64,000 bases of DNA from Zelopaecilomyces penicillatus (lineage: Eukaryota; Ascomycota; Sordariomycetes; Hypocreales; Pseudodiploosporaceae). This document shows, piece after piece, positions 11,522 through 22,269 of the stretch. Numbering within the stretch: position 1 is the first letter of the stretch; every line of letters starts with the position of its first letter. Below the pieces are notes generated by a model, which worked only from the letters and a program-made list of their open reading frames with translations, was not told the origin of the DNA and ran no database searches. Where the stretch lies: NCBI GenBank assembly GCA_005765155.1, contig VCCP01000002.1:3224001-3288000 (forward strand). Direction: 5' to 3'. A program made the translations under genes and the position numbers.

Positions 11522-14454
11522 TTAGACAGCCCCTGCCCAGGTATGCATCGCTAAATCTTCAGCTACATCATCTGGAATCGGATCGCCCATGTCCATGATA
11601 CCGTACATATCCCACGACAAGAAATTCTGCAAATCATCAAGATCTAAAGCCTCGCACATGGGCTGCTGTCCGAGCATGGTCATTGGTTTCTGAGGCAGTG
11701 GTGGTGGTACTGGCCGCTCGTGTTGGAGCCCAGACCGCATGAATCCATCTTGGCTGAGCCCGACGAGCTGCTGAGCGGCACTTGTGCGATCCCAGGTGGC
11801 CGGACTGCTGCTCGGGTTGTCGGTTGCCCAACTGAGACCTCGGACTCCGGCTTCGCGGTCTGCGGCACGTCTGGCGCCGACTCCCGTGCGGGCTAGGGAA
11901 TGAAGTGAGATAGATGGCAGTACGAACTCGGGGGTTCCTTGCACTGGGCTTGCGGATGTGGCAGTTGACCTATAATAGCAGAAATGATCAGCAAAGTATA
12001 TTGAATTGTGTGAGATCAATTAATCGTTAGACTCACCTGTCGCCCTCATATTTGTCAGATTGGCTTTCGGATTGCAGCCTACGGACAAGATCTTCCCTAT
12101 TCGAAGTCTGCCCAATTTTGAATAACCAGCGGTCAATAGTGGTTGACTGTGACGCATACTAAAATCAGTGACCAAACTCTACCAATAAGTTATGCCGTGA
12201 GGGGTAAGTGACTGACCAGTGATTGCGCAATTGGAAACAACGAAGACATCATCCGGAGAACCCGGTTATTGCTCTGCACCGCATTGATTGCATCATCCAC
12301 CTTGGTCTGCGCGTCTACCTTGCTTGGATCTAGTAGCCTTGCAACATAGTACAGCATAACCCGGCTGCTGTCGTAGACAAAGTACGGTAGTAAGCTGTCG
12401 GAAAGAAGATTTGCTCCATGGTCGGCGGCCTCGGCTAGGATGTCGGCAATCTGCTGGGCATGATAATAGCAGTTTGCTTGTGCGGTTTGGAGAAATTCGT
12501 GATGCTCAGGAGGGACGGTGAGCGGCTTCGGTAGCTTGAAGAGATCGGGCATAGACAGCTTGTATAATTCTAGATAGTTGTGGTGGTAGGTGCAGTGTAT
12601 TAGAACCAAGGCCCCTAGCTGGTTTGAGTCGAGACGAGCGTATATGGTTTCGGTGGAGTATTCGACAAAGTCAGGGAGCTCTCTGCGCCATTGACGGAGG
12701 TCGGCATCGAGAGCTGCAAAAGGAGAGTCCGGTAACCAAGGAGGAGGACTAGAATCTATTTGGTTGACATATCTGTAATAATCTGTTTAGAGGACATATC
12801 TTCAAAATGGTAAAAAAGGAAATGGATGACAAACCCTACTATTCGTTTCCAGAGTGCTACAACTCGGATGTAATAAGCCATAATGCCCATGTTGGAAGCT
12901 GGTTTTCGCGGAACGACGGACGGAGGCAAGAATTGCAGCACATGGCCAACCCCCAGCGTTTCCGTAATTGAGGGGATCCGAAGACCGAAATTTCGCTCGT
13001 TGCATGGAAGCTGAATCTTGATGTCGTTCTCCCGAAGCAGAGTCAGTTGGTCAATGCCACTACCTGCCCAAGCGTCGAGGACATAGCATGCCCACATCAG
13101 CCGGCGGCGGCTTTCCTTGGTCACGACAGATGGAGCGGATTCACTGGAATCTGTGCAAAGGATATCGGCGGACGCTTCAGTGTTGATTTTCAGGGCGTGC
13201 GCCATTCGAACGGCGAGACCACTTAGCATCAAGGCCTGCGTGTACTCGCCTAGCCGGAAATGAAAGTCATGTAGCAGAATGGCAGCCTATGAAAGAAGGG
13301 GATGTTAACGTCAGATTGGATCAGGGTAAAATAGGCTCAATTACCATTAGTCTTTGCACAGAGATCTTGCCGAAATTGGTCAAGATGAGATACTCTGCCT
13401 TTTTCGCCCACTGGTTGCCCGCCTTGCGAAGGAAATCCGACCTAGGGTTATGTTCATTCTGATTTAAGACATAGAACCTGAAATCGCAACGTTAGACGAG
13501 GAACCCAAACGTAATCATTATAAAGGGGGGCCTTACTTTGCACCGTGGGCACAGATGATGTGAAGAAGAGCCGACTCATCATCTGACGTAAACCCTTTGT
13601 CGAGCTGCCGCATAAACGAGGGTTTGTGTACAAAGGCGAAGCATCGAAGCGGATGGACATTGGCAAAGTACTGCTCTACCACGCGGCGGAGATTTCGTCC
13701 TGTCGGGAGACTTGACGACACAAGCCTGGTGTAGCACAATACGTCAGTGTCTCGTGTCAGTGCCACGGTCTCGCAGTGGCTAATATACATACCATGATAG
13801 GATACCTGACATGAATGATTCAATCGACGCAACACTCTGAACGCTTCCATGACGAACAGAAGCGTTCGTTTCAGGCGGAGAGCGTGGACCTTCGACATTC
13901 TCTGCAACAGCCTTTTCCAGAACAGGGGAGGGAGTCGACGATGAGGCCATCTCGCCCGAGCCAGAAGTCGTCTCACGAGAGTTACTGCGCCCCTCCTCCG
14001 TGGAAGTGTTCCGTGACGGACGGTCCAGATGCCGTGCCCATCTTGGGGCCGAGCCTCCGTCGTAGGTGCACTCAGCGTGCTTCGCGTTGCATCGTGAGCA
14101 CTTCGGACGATCGCCGTTGCACTTGGTCTTGGACAGGCGACAGTTGGTGCACGAGCGGTAGGTGCGGATCTTCCTCAGCGACACTGGCGACGGCAGATTG
14201 CTGGACGAGATGCCATTATCGCTGACACATTCAAGCTGAAGGCGTTCGCAGTTGCGACATCCGTTGGGTCTGCCATCGCATTTGACCTGCGATGCGCCGA
14301 AGACTTGGCGTTAGACAACCTTGAACTTTTGACTGCTCAGACAGTGGGAGCCCGCCACAGCGTGTGTTACCCGCTATGGGAGACCAGCGACCAGGGCACT
14401 TGGAGGGGGAGCGTTTCTACACACCTTTCTCGCCCTGCAGACACGACAGCCCAT
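11522..14454 (-). CDS. Transcription factor with two tandem Zn2Cys6 clusters
   Basis: Eight exons: 14454-14425, 14286-13793, 13725-13537, 13477-13345, 13286-12835, 12772-12217, 12158-12037 and 11969-11522; 807 residues. Every junction keeps frame; the exon-5 donor is the weaker GTTTGT. Exon 1 encodes only MGCRVCRARK. Joined to exon 2 it makes a complete zinc cluster with Cys 3, 6, 13, 20, 23 and 30. A second cluster follows with Cys 56, 59, 66, 73, 76 and 83. Both have the spacing C-x2-C-x6-C-x6-C-x2-C-x6-C. A fungal-specific transcription factor region starts near residue 185 (YFANVHPLRCFAFVHKPSF) and extends past RRRLMWACYVLDAW. The tail is acidic and hydrophobic (LDLDDLQNFLSWDMYG), a plausible activation region. 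It is expected to be a nuclear DNA-binding regulator; targets are unknown. Seven GATAAG sites lie 470-720 bp upstream. Confidence 0.9.
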
Positions 14455-16344
14455 CGCGACGTTTCAGCCAGCACCACAATTCGGGTATTCAACCTTTATC
14501 CTCCAGTGCTGCTGGAATGGCTCTTTTCGGTAGTAGTAAGAGAGATGGTTTGGTTTACCTCTGCGCTGCCAGCAGGAGTGGGCGACCAGCCGGGCCATTT
14601 TTCGCTGAGCATCGCCGAGGGCCCGAACGAGCCACCTGCTTGTTGCCCAGCAAGGTTTAGCGGCCGGTGACGTGCTCGGGCGGCTGCAAGGCGTGTCCCA
14701 TCAGCCATTGCGCCATGCCAATCAGGGCCCTCTGCGCCCTATCAGAAGCCTCTGGAGGACGGACGGATGGCTGCTGAATGGGGGAATGTGTGGACAATAG
14801 GCACAGGAAGTATTAATAGGTGATTAGAGGTTCAGATGACAACACCTATGGCATCATCATAGCGACAGCTCATGGCCGTAGCTGTGACAGCTGTTGCGCC
14901 TGCCACTGTTGCGGTTGCATGGCTTATCTTATCCGATTAGATTTTACGTCTGATAAGGATCCGATAAGAACCGGATAAGGGTCCAAGAAGGTATTTCCGC
15001 AAACCCGGATGGCGACAGCCCGACGACCGAGCTGATTCATCAATTTGGATCCACAATACCGGATAAGATTCACGATGCAAGACGACCTCTTATGAGGAAC
15101 AACAGAGATGTTAAGACCCGTTTAGCAAATGAGTTGGTAAAATAAATCTAATGAGTGTGTTATACTTATCTTATATCTCTCAAGTCTGTAACTAGATATC
15201 GGCGTATCGAAAAGAGGCTCAGGACAAGATGTACTCTGGATAATCGAAGGGACTGGGAGTTTTAAGTGCAGCTATAGTGTACATGTACATGTTATTTGTA
15301 TTTAGCGATGTCCCTATATAAATAAGAGATGGGATTGTTGATGGCCGGATCACTTTGGTTGACAGACAGCAATTGGGAAGTTTCCTCATTGAGCTCTGGC
15401 GGTTACGGATCTCGTCCCGAACACACAGCTGACGAGTCACGTGATTCACCTGGTCCTTGCCCTTTGGTCACTGCGACGGACTCTTTGCTCCTGGGTTTAA
15501 TCCTGATGAAGCCATATGAGCATGTACCCCCTGTCCTGTATAACTGACTGCGCGCCTCCTTGAATAATGTGTTTTGCTAGTTGAGGAGTGAACTCATGAG
15601 GGTGAGAACAAAACTCAATGCAATGTAAATGGTGAACGCAGTTCTCTTTGCTTTGCATAATGTTGAGAAAGAATACAGCTACCCGATAAAGCTACTCACT
15701 TAAAGCTTTCATAACATGACACAACACCACATGAGATTTCCGCTACAGCACTAGATTTTGGATTTGACATGCCCATATATGGAAAAGATTGTGTTTGAGC
15801 TCCGCCTTGTTTTCAAACTTTGACAGGCGCTGTCATTCTCCGCGGAGGAGGTGAATTCGTCCCGGCGTTACATACCAGGGTTAGCAGTAATGAAGTTAGT
15901 TACCAGTTACATAACTATATTCTATTGGATGGCAACTTAAGAATTACCAGGGTTGAAGGTATGCCAACTGTCACATCCGCCACTCCATTGCCTCATTGGA
16001 GTAGACTAGTGTTCAACTGAGTCAGCTGTCAAACCTCAGCCACGATTGAGTGTTGGTTGAACAGGGCTTGCGGGCTTCACCGTTATTTGTTTCATCACCA
16101 TCACTTGCTACGTATTTCGCCTAGTAGCGGAAGAAACTTGAGTGGAGTCTTGATGTCATTAATTGAGACTACCAAGTGCATGCAATGTTATGAATAGTTG
16201 CTAATGATCAGGCAAAACCATGCGTAATTCCATCCCTTTTCTTTCTGACTCATGACACAGCTGGCCCTGATTAAATCCACAACGAAGACAACCATCGACC
16301 CGTCCAAGCCCCTTCAGCTGATGGCATAGCCGATCAAGTAGTTT
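14455..16344. other. Upstream region of the zinc-cluster gene
   Basis: 1.9 kb between the regulator start and the end of the first knottin gene. It contains the GATAAG array (14923-15170) and otherwise short overlapping ORFs without coding character (for example 14305-14670 and 15219-15449), which I do not call as genes. Confidence 0.6.
14923..15170. promoter_or_regulatory. Cluster of seven GATAAG (GATA-factor) sites
   Basis: CTTATC occurs at 14923-14928, 14928-14933 and 15165-15170. GATAAG occurs at 14952-14957, 14963-14968, 14974-14979 and 15062-15067. Three sites at 14952-14979 repeat every 11 bases, about one helical turn. GATA zinc-finger proteins of fungi (nitrogen regulator AreA/NIT2, white-collar light regulators, iron regulator SreA) bind this core. 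The nearest start codon is that of the twin zinc-cluster regulator, about 470-720 bp downstream on the minus strand. Which GATA factor uses it is unknown. Confidence 0.6.
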
Positions 16345-16605
16345 TTATGAAGGGCGTCTAATCTTGAAGCACTACAAAACAGTTGATGTCAGCACATGTC
16401 TTCAAGGCCAAAAACAAAAACATCCTACACAGTGATCAGAACTTACGATTTTCTCGACGGGATGGCAGCTGAGACCCCCGCAACACGGGCTGTTTCTGCA
16501 ACGCGATCCTTCAACGTCGCATCTTTCAACCGCAACTACGGTTCGGCCTGGTGCTGCCAAGGCAAGTCCGGTAAGGGCAGTCAACATAACAACGAGGAAC
16601 TTCAT
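16345..16605 (-). CDS. Secreted single-domain knottin (61 aa)
   Basis: Exons 16605-16447 and 16371-16345; intron 16446-16372 (75 nt, GTAAGT/TAG, phase 0). The ATG at 16605 begins a clear signal peptide (MKFLVVMLTALTGLALA). The mature part has six cysteines in the order C-x6-C-x4-CC-x4-C-x6-C, fitting the inhibitor-cystine-knot (knottin) consensus. The sixth cysteine is the first codon of the 27-nt second exon, which ends FKIRRPS. Without splicing the frame runs on to a different Cys-rich tail. A TATATAAA box lies at 16717-16710, about 110 bp upstream. It is expected to be extracellular and disulfide-stabilised; the target is unknown. The intron position matches those of the knottin genes at 20.9 and 22.3 kb. 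Defensins and other small Cys-rich folds are alternatives, but the CC pair and spacing favour a knottin. Confidence 0.72.
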
Positions 16606-17193
16606 TTTGGAAATAAACAAATGACCTTTTGCACGATTGTGTGTGGTATTGGAGGTTATAAACGGAACAAGTGTCCGTGTTGTTGCTATCAGATCAGGGG
16701 AAATCCAGCTTTATATAGTTTATTCATTTTTTCATCATACGTGCATCTTTTACAGAGATTGAGACAGAACCTAATTCCTTGCCACCTCTGTAAATTTCTT
16801 TCATCTGTCGTCGTGACTCGTGCTCGTGGATCGTGGCTCGAATCAATGGCGCAGCAATAAAAACAAACATGATAGCCTGTTTGGGACATGACTCGAGCAA
16901 AGGCAGTTCAAACACTCAGCTCCGGATGAATGATCCTGGCCAACCAATTTGGACTTACACTAACAGCCTTGAACATGGATAACAGCTGAATCAGACGCGG
17001 AGGGGCAACACTATTACAGTTAACCGCTGTCTCGGGTTCTCAGCTCCGTGCAACCTAACAGTTCTTATTCACACCTTCTAGACGGCTGTCAAAACGAATT
17101 TACTAAAATAACAATATAACTAGGACTAAATCATCCCCAAGTCAATTAACTCTAGTACCACAAAAGAGATATGTCCCTCTCCTCACAAGTACA
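16606..17193. other. Short intergenic region with knottin promoter
   Basis: 588 bp holding the promoter of the first knottin gene (TATATAAA on the minus strand at 16717-16710) and the 3' flank of the 198-residue secreted protein gene. No other gene seen. Confidence 0.6.
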
Positions 17194-17790
17194 TTAGCAT
17201 TTGTAGTACGCGATAAATGACCAGACCGGGAAGTTTGTATTTTCCACGTTAGTGCATGAAGATGTCTTCTCGACCCCAAAATGCTGCTTTTTCCCCGTGC
17301 AATCAGAGGTTTCCCAAGCGTCCATGGTTGGGTAATATTTATCGTGCTTGTCCTGAGCCACGATGGCGCTCCTCGCCCCATCTGGTAGTCGGATGCAAGC
17401 ACCACCACAACCGAAGTTGTCCAGATGGTAAATTGCCCTGTATGCTTTGTATTGACAGTCGCCATACTTGAATATATCGATTCGAGGATTACCAGATCGC
17501 TTTGCAAGAGTGCTCCTGACACCCAAATCCAAATTGGTGTCTGGCGCAAGGGTAATGACTGGCATTCCGGCGGGCCTTTCCCAAGTTCCCCTTCCTGCCA
17601 AAGCTTCTGACCTCTTTTCCCAATCTTGGGCTGTCATTTCGTATAGTGGGCCATCGTACGTGACGACATTGGGCTCGGTGGATTGATGTTGGGCGTGCCC
17701 TTCGACTTCTGAGGTAGGTACATTGACAGCCATCCCCATGGCGGCCGGGGCCAGGAGCAGGCAAAGGGCTGGGGCGAGAATGTTCTTCAT
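17194..17790 (-). CDS. Secreted pro-protein with C-terminal six-Cys domain
   Basis: Intronless, 198 residues from the ATG at 17790; the frame is open further upstream, but this Met gives a signal peptide (MKNILAPALCLLLAPAAMG). A pro-like region of about 75 residues follows without cysteines and ends in the dibasic LAKR, a likely Kex2 cleavage site. The mature domain of about 100 residues contains six cysteines, including GDCQYKAYRAIYHL, FGCGGACIRLPDG, SDCTGKKQ and SSCTN, and the chain ends on the sixth cysteine (AYYKC). I do not recognise the family. The organisation is that of a secreted, proteolytically matured fungal protein. A TATATATA run near 17938-17948 is a possible core promoter. It sits between two knottin genes, so a role outside the cell toward a host or competitor is possible but is inference. 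Confidence 0.75.
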   Translation of the reverse strand: MKNILAPALCLLLAPAAMGMAVNVPTSEVEGHAQHQSTEPNVVTYDGPLYEMTAQDWEKRSEALAGRGTWERPAGMPVITLAPDTNLDLGVRSTLAKRSGNPRIDIFKYGDCQYKAYRAIYHLDNFGCGGACIRLPDGARSAIVAQDKHDKYYPTMDAWETSDCTGKKQHFGVEKTSSCTNVENTNFPVWSFIAYYKC

Positions 17791-20700
17791 TTTGGGTAGG
17801 CTGATGATGATGTAAATGCTGTAGAAGAGTAATTCAGAGTGAGGAGATGTGGTCGATTGATTCAATGAAATACAAGTTGAGAGCCAAACAAGACTGAGTG
17901 ATGGGATACCACGATTCCAGGAGAGTCACAGGCACCCTATATATATAATACGTGAGACAAGGCAGAACAAAAACGAGTCACACTACTGCAACAAGAAAAA
18001 CCTATGGATATGCAGTGCCACGACGCAGAGGTTGGTCCCCCACCAAGGACAAGCAACAAGGCCAAAGTGATACAATTAACTGAGACAACCCAATATAGCA
18101 ACATATCTTAGTCCAGTGGAGCAAGTAGACGTTTTGAGACCTCTTCGGCAAATATCCTCGTGTCATTCTGTTCGCCAGAGCTGGGCTATTGGCTGACATT
18201 GTGTTTAGGCCCGAATCATTGCGGGCGCTGCTGACCTTCTCATGGGGACAGGAAAAAACATGGCCGAATTCTGCTGAAGTCGAGGCTTTCCATCTAAGAG
18301 GTGGAATCTGGGGAGAAGGGATGTGGAGGGAGGGCTTGGATCGTGGCAAGAATCAGCACTAACATGTCAATCCCACCCGCGCAAAGCGCTTCTCTAGCTG
18401 CTTTGGGCAATTACTGTTCTGGCTGTATTACCTGTTGTATGCTAGACATGTCTTTGGGCAATGGCCATGCAGGGACCTTTTCAGCCCCGTAGCTTCTCTC
18501 TGTAATTGTACAAAACTCCATTCTTCCCGTGGAACTGCGTAGGACTGAGAAAGTTGCATCGGGTATTTTTCTCCCAATTGGGGGTTTAATATCTTGACTA
18601 TGAACAGAGTGTGCAAAGTCTCCTGAATGATCTTTGCAGGAAGAAACGAAGAGAAAAATTACGATATGCACACACCTCCCTACAGCAACGATTCACGGGG
18701 TACCACAAGTGCGCCTCCCGTCTGTTATCCCGAATACTATCCCGGTTGCAGATCCATTGAGCATATTCCCATCACCACTGTCTCAAGCCTTGGATCTATA
18801 ACTTCTTCTCTTACTTATCTTGATGGTGAGCCTCGGTTTCTATATTATTTTTACAGTTTCATCACTTATCTTGCTCTTTACCTTCTCTTGTGGATGTTCA
18901 ATTTGACAACCACTAAGCCGTTGTCTCGACCATCTCTTTCACCGGCGGGATGTTGCTATTCGCATCCCACACCGAGTATTACCCTTTTTTTCCTTTTTGG
19001 ATGGTTATGCCAACAGCGCATTCCTTGTTTAACATCAGATTCTAAACCAGTCAACTGCCTGCTTCAGCTGAGACTAAGGCACTTCATAACACACAACTGG
19101 AGATGAGCCATGCATGTCAACCCACCGTACCAGAAACAGGTCAGGGGGACACATCTTGGGGTCCCCAGACTTGGGCATGTAACTTTATTGTATGCAGACA
19201 TGTGACTTATGATATCCCGAGCAATCTAGTCCGGATTAGTTACCCAGTTAGTTGAGAGGAAACAAGACACCCACTGCGCAACCATACCACACAGCGAGGA
19301 CAGCGCAGCCGGTCGTGAAATGGGTATATAGGGAGGGTAATAGCAGAGGCGATAAATAATAATTGACAAGCAAAACAGTTGGTAAACGGCTGATTCTTGA
19401 AAAAGCAATGGCACGAAAGGTTGCGAGAAACTCTGGGTGTACATGGTGACGGGTTAACATGGCGGGGGAAACCAAACCCGGCCCGGGGCTTTGACAGAAC
19501 CAGTGGAGCGAAGTAAAAATCGGCTGACCGGATCTCTGAACGTATCTAATTACAGAACGTAACTAAAATGGGATGCGCGTGTAAGCTGAGACAGGAGCTA
19601 GTAAACGAGTTGATGGCATCGCCGCGGACTCCCCCGGCCTTTGTGACATTGTGAATGCCACATCCGTAGCGGGACTAATTCAAGAGTTGGGACCGTTGTT
19701 GCCGGATACATCTATGACGGGAATCAGACAAGGAAATAACCTAGCGTCGCAGCAACATAAGATAAGCCCTTTGACGTAGACAGGTTTAAAAAGGCAAAAA
19801 GGATAAAAGGCATGGCTAATAATATGATCAAGCATAAGCTAGTGGCCTCATGACCTCAGCTTGAGGTTGAAGCCAGGGGTTTATGTTGATGATGAGAGCA
19901 AGGCACAATTAAATGGATGAGGGGGTTGTTGGGTTTAAGACCGGCTCCCTGACAAGAGGAGAGACGGCGAGATAGGTATGCTGCCAGTCTTACGGATCTC
20001 TATGAAGGAGTGGGAAAGTGGTGGAAGGCGGCAGGGAATTTACAACGTCCGACTTCACAGGTTGTCAAATTAAGGCATGCTACTCTTTACATGTACGGAG
20101 CACACCTTGTACAAGAGTCATACGTGTGTTGGCTGGCTATGCCTGGCTGGCAAGTTAACAAGGCTACGGGTGCTTTGTGGCCACCAGAACTTCCAGACAC
20201 ATGGACTGTGAAAGTGTTTCGGCAATTATGAATGCCGGCCTTGGGGGTATTGTGAGACTACTTACCCTTGTCGTTAACTAGGACGACAGCACTAGAGGGA
20301 CTGGCAATTGGACCCTGAAACAGATCAATGCATGATGAAACAAAACATGGGGTGCCGCAGCTACTGTACCCGCGCGTATATACCTTAGAACTTATCGGAT
20401 TTGGTGTGAGTGAGCTGGCTATGTAAATGGCTGCTGTACCTCTATATCAACCTGTTCTTGGGTTACAGGGTGCTTAATGCTTCTTGACCGATCACATGCG
20501 AACAGGATATGGGGTGTCAAGAACAGGATGAGCCACCATGGCTTTGGGATTGTGTAGTACCTGACCGTATACACCTAACAGTACATGAGCAAACTGCAGC
20601 GGACAAAACTTGCTGATATAACAATGTGATTTCGCAGGACGAGAGCCCGACAGCATGATAGATTGTGATGACAACGTCTCTAAACAGCCCATAGACCATT

Positions 20701-20874
20701 ATCTCCCCTTCCCCCGAAGCATCTTTGATATAGATGAAGCACATATAAGGAAACCGTAACCGCCCCCAGGATGCCTCGTCCGAAGTCCAGTATAGATGGA
20801 GCTTTGGTCGAAGCCAACAGATCGCTCAACATTGGACTTCCAACTGACAATGGTGCCGTGCTAGACTGGAGCAT
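17791..20874. other. Gene-poor interval between secreted-protein genes
   Basis: 3.1 kb without a supported gene. ORFs at 18002-18349, 18411-18671 and 19226-19475 (-) and 18627-19106 (+) have no signal peptide followed by domain, no consistent splice model and no recognised family. The 18627-19106 frame begins with a Pro/Ser/Tyr-rich stretch ending at a GTGAGC donor-like site, but no downstream exon continues it sensibly. Confidence 0.5.
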
Positions 20875-21110
20875 TTAATTACCAAGATCTTCCTGGCACT
20901 ATAATAAATATTGGGCATTAGCATTTTCAGGTTCTGTTCGATGCGTAACCGCGGCTTATTTACCTGAGTGTTGCGGCAAACCAACAGATCACAACACTCG
21001 TAATCTACAAAACACTCAGTGTAGGAGCACTCTTGCGCAAACATGTTCCCCACTGGGCCAGCGAGTGCTACACCAGCAAGGGTAGTCAATACAAGAACAA
21101 TGATCTTCAT
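20875..21110 (-). CDS. Secreted single-domain knottin (56 aa)
   Basis: Exons 21110-20964 and 20898-20875; intron 20963-20899 (65 nt, GTAAAT/TAG, phase 0). The signal peptide is MKIIVLVLTTLAGVALA, followed by a short linker GPVGNMFAQE. Six cysteines follow as C-x4-C-x5-CC-x4-C-x4-C, within the knottin consensus. The sixth cysteine is again the first codon of the last exon (24 nt, encoding CQEDLGN). The signal peptide resembles those of the knottins at 16.4 and 22.8 kb. A weak TATA-like CTTATAG lies about 115 bp upstream. Secretion and disulfide folding are inferred; the function is unknown. An unspliced reading would lose the sixth cysteine and append an unrelated 46-residue tail. Confidence 0.72.
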
Positions 21111-22269
21111 ATTTGTGTGAATTGCTTTTCGATTTGCTCAAATATGTGGTGTTTTGAGAATGAAAGGAAAGATATGTTGGGGGAGAATGGCCTTTTGTTC
21201 TCTTTTTGGTCTCAGGCCCACGCTATAAGTTGAGACAATCCGGAGAATGACACCCTTTGTTGTATTTGGAGAAGCATGCTTTTTTGGTCTGTAATTGCAA
21301 GGAATGTCTAAATCATTTGAGGATAATTACGTAGGGTGTCTCACTCTAATTTGCGACATCAGTCCGTGGCAGCGTTATAGCCAGTCATCCAAGACCTGCA
21401 GCTTCGAGCTACCTGTTGATTGAATAATTATCCAAGCTGATGATAGTCTCGCCAGGGGGGCTCAGATAAGCTATGAAGCAATTATAATTGACAGGTTGCT
21501 AGCGTGTACTTGGCTGGGTTTAGCGCAGGCCGTTTGTCTTTCATTGTGTGTGATTCTTGGATAAAATCACAAGTATTTCACAGAGTTCTATTCATTGCGG
21601 ATATACAAAAGCGACGCTTAACGGACAAGAAAGGGGTAAGAGCATTGTCAACTTTGACATACATACAGATGGGTCCTTTGATGAGTGACTATAAGCGTTA
21701 TTATGGCAAAGAGTCCAGTAATGAACGGATAGGAGGGAAAATGACATCATGATACTGTCAAGTCCATATAAGTGGAACTGCTAATGATGATCTGCAGTAC
21801 AATGTATGCACCGTTGTCTTGAAGATTCTCAGCTGTGGCAAAAGTTGTGAAGTGACGGGTGCGAGCTGAACCTACCTGGGACAGGAACTCAGGTAACACG
21901 CATCATTCATCAATCACGGCCTTCCTACTCGTACGAATACTCATACAGCCAAAACCCCGTCAATGCGACACTGTTGAAACAGCTCATGAGAAGAAATCAG
22001 TTGACACCTACAGCATCGACTTGCACGTGTGTCGTTTGCCAATCAAGTCACATAGGCAAAGAGTTCCAAGTAGGTAATGTACGAGTATTTTAACTTTATT
22101 TATTAAACAGGTTATTTGGACAATGGCCATCGCCGCAATAGTCAGGGGAGATTCCAAGTATATGCAGATGATGTGATGCTAGAGAGAGACGCGAGAGCAC
22201 TTGTCCGTGGGAAGGTCTTTCAGTCAATGCCATTATCATGTATGAAACCGGCCGATATCACTACTGACT
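21111..22269. other. Intergenic region between two knottin genes
   Basis: 1.16 kb. Left part is the promoter of the 56-residue knottin; the rest shows only short ORFs (for example 21504-21752, 21859-22077 on +) without coding features. No gene seen. Confidence 0.55.

Noticed and set aside
14305..14670. 121-codon plus-strand ORF over the regulator start
   Set aside because: It overlaps the first exon and intron of the twin zinc-cluster gene on the other strand and shows no features of its own.
18627..19106. 159-codon plus-strand ORF in the accessory stretch
   Set aside because: It looks like a membrane protein at first, but the hydrophobic part is T-rich DNA and no splice model extends the N-terminal segment. 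It may be a relic.
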